From contig JAEUQE010000107.1 in NCBI GenBank assembly GCA_016789785.1, positions 1-27,811 of the forward strand: a stretch of 27,811 nt of DNA, given 5' to 3'. This document shows, in pieces, positions 23,617-27,811 of this stretch. The notes under the pieces are model-generated. The model did not search any database. It was given only the letters and a program-made list of their open reading frames with translations, and was not told the origin of the DNA. Source of the stretch: Bryobacterales bacterium (GTDB lineage: Bacteria; Acidobacteriota; Terriglobia; Bryobacterales; Bryobacteraceae). The position numbers and the translations under genes were made by a program. The stretch's first letter is position 1. Every line of letters begins with the position of its first letter.

Positions 23617-24288
23617 TCAGTCCTCAGCCGTGCATGTTTCGAGATACTCATCAAGTGTATGAGCGCAGGATTGATCGAGCACCGTGGCGCCGCTCACGCG
23701 ATCGAGACGAAAAGTGCGGAAGTCCCGGCGCAAGTCGCACCATGCGCCGATGGTCCATTTGGCGCCCCAATAGAACAGGCCGAGCGGCTCAATGATTCGC
23801 TGCGAGTTCTCGCCATCCGCCCGGGCGTATTCAATGCGCATCTTCGTCCGGGCGGCGATCGCCTCACGGATGGTGGACATCAGATGCTTCTGCGATCCGC
23901 TGACGAAGAAATCAGGGACCTGCAGATAGTTGTGCCGGCGCGAGCGTTGCAGCTTTTCGGGGAGCACCGCCTCAATGCGTTCCAGCGCCGAATCGGCGGC
24001 CTTTGCGAGTTTGTCGTCAGCCCACGCGCGCACGATGGCGGCGCCCAGGCGAAGTGCGGCGAGTTCTTCTTCGTTGAACATGAGCGGAGGCAAGTCGAAG
24101 CCTGGCTTCAGCCGGTAGCCGATGCCTGCTTCCGATTCGAGCGGCACGCCGGATAACGAGAGATCCTGCATGTCGCGATACACGGTGCGCTCGGAGATCT
24201 CAAGGCGCTCCGCGATCTCGCGGGCTGTGACTACGCGGCGATTGCGCAGCAGCATCAGGATCTGGAACAGCCTGTCGGCGCGCCTCAT
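23617..24288 (-). CDS. WYL-domain transcription regulator (YafY/DeoR-type HTH)
   Basis: A 223-residue regulator. The N-terminal 55 residues are a winged helix-turn-helix of the HTH_11 type (RADRLFQILMLLRNRRVVTAREIAERLEISERTVYRDMQDLSLSGVPL). A linker follows, then a WYL domain (about 140-205: IREAIAARTKMRIEYARADG ... RIIEPLGLFYWGAKWTIGAWCDLRRDFRTFRLDRV), in which the family's W-Y-L triad is represented by the LFYWGAKWTI segment. WYL domains sense nucleic acid or small ligands and control the attached HTH. Its ATG overlaps the TfoX stop (ATGA, 24285-24288). It is the last gene of the VOC-TfoX-WYL operon, and a perfect palindrome before the first gene is a natural candidate for its operator. A terminator follows. 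Confidence 0.92.
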   Translation of the reverse strand: MRRADRLFQILMLLRNRRVVTAREIAERLEISERTVYRDMQDLSLSGVPLESEAGIGYRLKPGFDLPPLMFNEEELAALRLGAAIVRAWADDKLAKAADSALERIEAVLPEKLQRSRRHNYLQVPDFFVSGSQKHLMSTIREAIAARTKMRIEYARADGENSQRIIEPLGLFYWGAKWTIGAWCDLRRDFRTFRLDRVSGATVLDQSCAHTLDEYLETCTAED

Positions 24289-24542
24289 CCTTTCGCTTCC
24301 TTGACCAGGCGCTTCTTCACCTCAGTGGGCAGGTCGTCCCAATGCACATCCCGCAGCGCGCCTTCGATCGAATAGAGGTAGTAACACACGGGCACCGTGA
24401 CGTTTGGATTCTTCGCGCGGATACGCCGCCAGGCCTCCACAGCGCCAACGTCCGCGAGTTGTTCCGGCGTGCGGATGCCGATTTCATTGAGGCGTTTCTC
24501 AATCGTCGCGCCGATGTTTCGCAAGTCTCGCAGCCGCTTCAT
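24285..24542 (-). CDS. TfoX C-terminal domain protein
   Basis: An 85-residue protein starting MKRLRDLRNIGATIEKRLNEIGIRTPEQLADVGAVEAWRRIRAKNP, which is the C-terminal (helix-hairpin-helix-like) domain of TfoX/Sxy proteins without the N-terminal domain. Full TfoX regulates competence genes with CRP in gamma-proteobacteria; stand-alone C-terminal domains are common beside VOC and YafY-type genes and have no known function. A GTG at 24584 would add 14 residues, but those codons form a perfect hairpin between the genes, so ATG 24542 is preferred. The stop overlaps the regulator's start by four bases. Confidence 0.82.
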   Translation of the reverse strand: MKRLRDLRNIGATIEKRLNEIGIRTPEQLADVGAVEAWRRIRAKNPNVTVPVCYYLYSIEGALRDVHWDDLPTEVKKRLVKEAKG

Positions 24543-24553
24543 GGTTGAAATAG

Positions 24554-24582
24554 GGAGGCCGGAAACGAGTGCTCCGGCCTCC
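24554..24582 (-). terminator. 10-bp perfect hairpin between the VOC and TfoX genes, terminator- or attenuator-like
   Basis: GGAGGCCGGA (24554-24563) and TCCGGCCTCC (24573-24582) are perfect complements around a nine-base loop. On the minus strand it is followed by CTATTTC, a weak T-rich tail. It begins 15 bases after the VOC stop and ends 11 bases before the TfoX ATG, so it may reduce readthrough into the downstream genes or stabilise the VOC mRNA. Confidence 0.7.
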
Positions 24583-24596
24583 ACACAGCTCTTGCC

Positions 24597-25016
24597 CTAA
24601 CTTACCGCAGACTCGGCGTATCCGCTCTGGTATTCCGCGGCCATCGGCGTCTTCTTCATGACGTCGATTGCGACGCCGTTGGGGTCGCGGAAGCTGAAGT
24701 GCCGCTGGCCCCAGGGCTCGTCCTTGATCTCGAGATCCATGGCAATGCCGGCCGCGCGAAGGCGCGCGTATTCGGCGTCGACGTCATTCACTTCGAACGA
24801 AATCCACATGCCGTGCCCGCCGTATGGCTTGTGGAACACGCTGGGTTGCGAAGGATGATTCGGCTGCAGCAGGCCGATCGCGATTCCGCCGTTCTGCAGG
24901 TGGATGTACCACTCGCCTTCCCACACCGCCTGGAAGCCGAGATGCTTCACATAGAAGTCGCGGGATTCCGTCAGTTTGGCAGTAGTGATGCCGATGTCGG
25001 TTGAGTTGATCTTCAT
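24597..25016 (-). CDS. VOC family protein, first gene of the WYL operon
   Basis: A 139-residue protein of the glyoxalase/bleomycin-resistance type, single chain with two repeated units. The start MKINSTDIGITTAKLTESRDFYVKHLGFQAVWEGEWYIHLQNGGIAIGLLQPN is typical for short VOC members, and GHGMWISFEVNDVDAEYARLRAAGI with FSFRDPNGVAIDV in the second half carries the usual pattern. Members bind or modify small molecules, some as antibiotic binders; the substrate here is unknown. ATG 25016 fits. It leads an operon with TfoX-C and a WYL regulator; the operon's first promoter region (25017-25070) contains a 24-bp palindrome. The regulator probably controls this gene, but direction (activation or repression) is not visible. 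Confidence 0.88.
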   Translation of the reverse strand: MKINSTDIGITTAKLTESRDFYVKHLGFQAVWEGEWYIHLQNGGIAIGLLQPNHPSQPSVFHKPYGGHGMWISFEVNDVDAEYARLRAAGIAMDLEIKDEPWGQRHFSFRDPNGVAIDVMKKTPMAAEYQSGYAESAVS

Positions 25017-25023
25017 GCATTCG

Positions 25024-25029
25024 AGCTTA
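25024..25029 (-). promoter_or_regulatory. putative -10 element (TAAGCT) of the VOC-TfoX-WYL operon
   Basis: On the minus strand TAAGCT ends seven bases before the ATG at 25016, fitting TAnnnT and a leaderless start. The -35 position at 17 bases would fall on the loop of the adjacent palindrome and has no consensus match, as in activator-dependent promoters. Confidence 0.45.
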
Positions 25030-25037
25030 CGGGAGGG

Positions 25038-25061
25038 CTCCTGACAGCATGGTGTCAGGAG
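25038..25061. promoter_or_regulatory. perfect 9+9-bp palindrome, candidate operator of the WYL regulator
   Basis: CTCCTGACA (25038-25046), six bases, TGTCAGGAG (25053-25061). It lies between the nadB stop (25071) and the VOC start (25016) on the minus strand, centred about 33 bases before the ATG and covering the expected -35 position. No T-run follows on either strand, so it does not look like a nadB terminator. Confidence 0.65.
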
Positions 25062-25070
25062 ACGTGAGCG

Positions 25071-26630
25071 TCACTCGAATGTCACTTGCGATCCCTGGCG
25101 GATGATGGAGTGCCGTTGAAACTCCTCGCGCTTCTCCGGGAAGTCGGTGCGATAGTGACCACCCCGGCTCTCCTCGCGAGCATGGGCGCATCGCGTAATG
25201 AGGCCAGCCACGGTGAAGATGCTGCGCAGTTCGAAGTGTTCGCGTTCCGGAGCCCCAATGGTCTCCTGCCGTGTGGCGGCCAGTTGCTCCAACATGAGGC
25301 ACAAACCCTTGCCGTCGCGCACCAATCCCGCATGCTTCCACACGAGGCCGCGCAGGTCCCTCTCGGCGATGGAAGGGAAAACCAGATTCGCGGGCTGGCT
25401 CCGAGTCGGGACCGGACGGCCTGTCCAGTCCTTCATCGCAGTTCCGGCACGCGCACCGTAAACAAGCCCTTCCAGCAGCGAATTGCTCGCCAGCCGGTTC
25501 GCGCCGTGCACACCCGTACACGCGACCTCGCCCGCCGCATAAAGCCGTTCCACGTTGGTGCGCCCATCCAGACCGGTGCGAACACCGCCCATGGCGTAGT
25601 GCGCTGCCGGATGCACAGGCGCGGCCTGCTGTTCGAGATCGATGCCGAAGTGACGGCACGTTTCGTAGATTCGCGGAAACCGCTGTGGAATGCCGCTCAA
25701 GTGAGTGAGATCGAGAAATGCGTGTTCGTCGCCGGTGCGGGAGATCTCATCGACAATGCAGCGCGATACGACGTCGCGCGGCGCAAGTTCCGCCATGGGA
25801 TGGCGCGCAATCATGAAGCGCTCGCCCTTGCCGTTGCGCAGATAGGCGCCTTCGCCGCGCAGAGCTTCGGAGAGCAGGAATCGCGGCGCTCCGGTGAGAT
25901 GCAGCGCGGTCGGATGGAATTGGACGAACTCGATGTCGCTGATCTCGGCGCCGGCTCGTGATGCCATCGCGACTCCGTCACCCGTGGCGACATCGGGATT
26001 CGTGGTTTCCTTGAAGACCCGGCCCAGACCGCCCGTAGCGAGCAGGACAGCGCGTGCGCGGATTGAAATGAGTTGACCACGATTGCCATCGAAGGCGAGC
26101 ACACCGACCACTTCGCCATCTTCCAGCAGCAGATCGGTCACCGATGCGAAGCTCTCGAATCGAATGCGCGGTAGCGAGGCTGCACGCCAGTAGAGTGCGC
26201 GCACAATCTCGCGGCCCGTGGAGTCGCCATGCGCATGCAGCACTCGCGACCGCGAATGCGCGCCTTCGCGGGCGAAAAGCAGCTTCGTTCCTTCGCGGTC
26301 GAACTCCGTGCCCCAACGAATCAATTCCTGAATCGCACCGGGGCCTTCTTCCACGAGCGTGTGCACCGCATCGCGATTGCAGAGCCCGTCGCCGGCGGCA
26401 ATGGTGTCCTGCTCGTGGAGTTCGATCCGGTCGTCATCGCTGAGTGCCGCGGCGATTCCGCCTTGCGCGTACTGCGACGCCGACTCCTTCATGCTGTCTT
26501 TTGCAAGTACGACGACTTCGCCCGCTTCGCAGAGTTCTATGGCTGCGCGGAGACCCGCGACGCCTGCGCCGACAACGAGGAAGTCCGTAGTGAGTATTTC
26601 AGAAGGCTGTCCGATGTCTCCATGGTACAA
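25071..26630 (-). CDS. nadB: L-aspartate oxidase
   Basis: A 519-residue flavoenzyme that oxidises L-aspartate to iminoaspartate, first step of de novo NAD synthesis. The FAD-binding motif VVGAGVAGLRAA starts at residue 19, SASQYAQGGIAAAL (51-64) is the family signature, and RVLHAHGDSTGREIVRAL, VQFHPTALH, HPAAHYAMGGVRTGLDGRTNVERLYAAGEVACTGVHGANRLASNSLLEGLV follow in the usual order. The frame stays open far upstream (to 27383) but that part is antisense to aroB. The only plausible start is TTG at 26630, giving the normal NadB length; there is no ribosome binding site before it, but CATACT six bases upstream could be a leaderless -10. The divergent aroB start is nine bases away. nadA and nadC are not in the window. 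Confidence 0.93.
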   Translation of the reverse strand: MYHGDIGQPSEILTTDFLVVGAGVAGLRAAIELCEAGEVVVLAKDSMKESASQYAQGGIAAALSDDDRIELHEQDTIAAGDGLCNRDAVHTLVEEGPGAIQELIRWGTEFDREGTKLLFAREGAHSRSRVLHAHGDSTGREIVRALYWRAASLPRIRFESFASVTDLLLEDGEVVGVLAFDGNRGQLISIRARAVLLATGGLGRVFKETTNPDVATGDGVAMASRAGAEISDIEFVQFHPTALHLTGAPRFLLSEALRGEGAYLRNGKGERFMIARHPMAELAPRDVVSRCIVDEISRTGDEHAFLDLTHLSGIPQRFPRIYETCRHFGIDLEQQAAPVHPAAHYAMGGVRTGLDGRTNVERLYAAGEVACTGVHGANRLASNSLLEGLVYGARAGTAMKDWTGRPVPTRSQPANLVFPSIAERDLRGLVWKHAGLVRDGKGLCLMLEQLAATRQETIGAPEREHFELRSIFTVAGLITRCAHAREESRGGHYRTDFPEKREEFQRHSIIRQGSQVTFE

Positions 26631-26639
26631 CGGTTGAGT

Positions 26640-27713
26640 ATGCCTATTTATCGAGTTGAAACTTCGTCGCGCGTGTACGATGCCATCGTGGAGCGAGGCA
26701 TCCTTGCACGCGCCGCTGAGTTTCTTCCCGCGAAAGCCGGCGCCGTGTTTGTGGTGACCACGCGCGACGTTTGGCAACTGCATGGCGCAAAGTTGGAAGC
26801 AGCGCTTGGAAACAGGCTCCGAAAAGTGATTTACTTCGCCGGCGGAGAGGAGCACAAGCGGCTGAGTGAAGCCGAACGCATGGCCGTGGAGATGGTGGAA
26901 GCGGGCGCCGACCGTTCCAGCGTGGTGATTGCCTTCGGCGGCGGTATCGTGAACGACGTAGGTGGATTTCTCGCCGCGATCTTCATGCGTGGCATTCCGG
27001 TCTTGCAGATTCCTACTACGCTGCTCGCCCAAGTCGACGCGGCGGTGGGCGGCAAGACGGGCGCGAATCTTGTTTCCGGCAAGAACCTCATCGGGAGTTT
27101 TCATCAACCGCTGGCGGTGTTGATTGACCCGGACGTGCTGCGCACCTTGCCCGAGAGAGAATACCGCGCGGGCCTCTACGAGATCATCAAAGCTGGTGTG
27201 ATCCGCAGTGCCCGGCTGTTTGATGTGCTGGTGGAGCGGCGGGCCGATGTGCTTGCACAGGAGCCGGCAGTGGTGGACGACATCATCGGCGAATCCGTCA
27301 AGATCAAAGCCGAGGTGGTCACGGCCGACGAGAAAGAAGGAGATCTGCGCCGCATTCTGAACTTCGGTCACACCATCGGGCACGCTTTAGAAGCCGAGAC
27401 CGCTTACTCGCGGTTTCTGCACGGCGAGGCGGTCGCTTTTGGCATGAACGCCGCGACGCATCTCGCTCGCATCGCAGGCGTGTTGGGCGCGGAGGACTGC
27501 ACACGGATTCTGGGCTGCGTGCGTGCCTATGGGCCGATTCCGCGGCTCGATGGCATCACGGCTCACTCCCTGGTCGCACGCCTGGGCGCCGATAAGAAGA
27601 CGATCCAAGGCAAGGTGCATTTCGTATTGCCGGAAAGGATCGGCGTGGTCCGGATTCTCTCCGGGTTGCCTTCCGACCAGATTCTCGCCGCCACTGAGGC
27701 GGCGCTGGCATGA
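26640..27713 (+). CDS. aroB: 3-dehydroquinate synthase
   Basis: A 357-residue NAD-dependent enzyme converting DAHP to 3-dehydroquinate in the shikimate pathway. Signature elements: GGEEHKRLSEAERM (68-81), the nucleotide-binding glycine loop FGGGIVNDVGGFLA (99-112), PTTLLAQVDAAVGGKTGANL (125-144), KNLIGSFHQP (148-157), and NFGHTIGHALE with a metal-ligand histidine, plus H in RFLHGEAVAFGM. Length is normal. ATG 26640 is preferred; an in-frame ATG at 26622 would overlap the start of the divergent nadB gene. The frame is open antisense to nadB back to 26229, but this is not coding. The stop overlaps the next ATG (ATGA), so aroB and the ubiE/menG gene are translationally coupled. Confidence 0.95.
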   Translation: MPIYRVETSSRVYDAIVERGILARAAEFLPAKAGAVFVVTTRDVWQLHGAKLEAALGNRLRKVIYFAGGEEHKRLSEAERMAVEMVEAGADRSSVVIAFGGGIVNDVGGFLAAIFMRGIPVLQIPTTLLAQVDAAVGGKTGANLVSGKNLIGSFHQPLAVLIDPDVLRTLPEREYRAGLYEIIKAGVIRSARLFDVLVERRADVLAQEPAVVDDIIGESVKIKAEVVTADEKEGDLRRILNFGHTIGHALEAETAYSRFLHGEAVAFGMNAATHLARIAGVLGAEDCTRILGCVRAYGPIPRLDGITAHSLVARLGADKKTIQGKVHFVLPERIGVVRILSGLPSDQILAATEAALA

Positions 27714-27811
27714 AGCAGGCCGGGACGACACCGGCGGGAGTGCATGGCGAGGAACAGACTTCGCGATGGGTGAGGGAGATGTTCGGCGGGGTGGCTGGGC
27801 GCTACGACCTG
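27710..27811 (+). CDS. ubiE: UbiE/MenG-type quinone methyltransferase, N-terminus only
   Basis: Thirty-four codons from the ATG at 27710, open to the window's end. The segment SRWVREMFGGVAGRYDL matches the start of UbiE/MenG methyltransferases ('V..MF..VA..YDL.N'), which C-methylate demethylmenaquinone or the ubiquinone precursor. The SAM-binding motifs lie beyond the window. The start overlaps the aroB stop by four bases. Coupling shikimate and quinone genes is sensible since chorismate feeds menaquinone synthesis. Confidence 0.75.
   Translation, partial: MKQAGTTPAGVHGEEQTSRWVREMFGGVAGRYDL

Noticed and set aside
26229..26639. N-terminal extension of the aroB frame by about 137 residues
   Set aside because: Antisense to nadB; AroB is complete from 26640.
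26631..27383. N-terminal extension of the nadB frame by about 250 residues
   Set aside because: It is antisense to aroB, has no NadB homology, and would give an abnormally long 770-residue protein.
1..27811. CRISPR arrays, tRNA/rRNA genes, insertion sequences, prophage or integrase genes
   Set aside because: No regularly spaced repeats, no cloverleaf-like sequence in the short gaps, and no transposase, recombinase or phage structural protein were seen.

Overview
The window looks like a piece of a GC-rich, Gram-negative chromosome, most probably Acidobacteriota and close to the Solibacter/Bryobacter group. This is inferred from gene content: a VWFA-related secreted protein of the type typical of Acidobacteria (8105-9067), lipid A/Kdo synthesis genes, tandem secreted serine beta-lactamase-like hydrolases, and a DUF507 protein. 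Genes are packed tightly on both strands. No tRNA, rRNA, CRISPR array, insertion sequence or integrase was seen, and no gene-free stretch exceeds 300 bases.

Layout. 1-3045: the C-terminus of a probable GH31-type glycosidase, a convergent SAM methyltransferase, an AlbA_2/Schlafen-type protein that looks less typical of the genome, and a YiiM-like MOSC protein. 3050-7125 (minus): sppA, galU and a GT39-like membrane glycosyltransferase form a likely operon. 7181-9067 (plus): rluD, then the VWFA-related protein from its own promoter overlapping the rluD stop. 9113-12095 (minus): a single 786-residue protein fusing Kdo transferase (WaaA) to tetraacyldisaccharide 4'-kinase (LpxK), followed by a 2H phosphoesterase. 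12088-19757 (plus): a secreted unknown protein, two tandem paralogous serine hydrolases, a VOC protein with an MFS exporter, a TPR protein coupled to a polytopic membrane protein, and a secreted PEGA-like protein. 19762-23496 (minus): ribokinase, a double-DUF507 protein, and a large di-haem MauG/CcpA-type cytochrome c. 23617-25016 (minus): a VOC - TfoX C-terminal - WYL regulator operon, with a perfect inverted repeat in front that is a good operator candidate. 25071-27811: nadB, divergent from an aroB-ubiE/menG operon.

Functional themes are envelope building (galU, membrane glycosyltransferases, WaaA-LpxK, SppA), secreted or periplasmic proteins (VWFA, serine hydrolases, cytochrome, PEGA) and cofactor/aromatic synthesis (nadB, aroB, ubiE). 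The most noteworthy observations are the WaaA-LpxK fusion, the palindrome in front of the WYL operon, the duplicated DUF507, two head-to-head gene pairs with almost no intergenic DNA, and a repeated TAnnnT hexamer 6-8 bases before start codons that suggests leaderless transcripts. Much of the rest is ordinary chromosomal housekeeping sequence. No clearly new multi-gene system could be demonstrated from the sequence alone.
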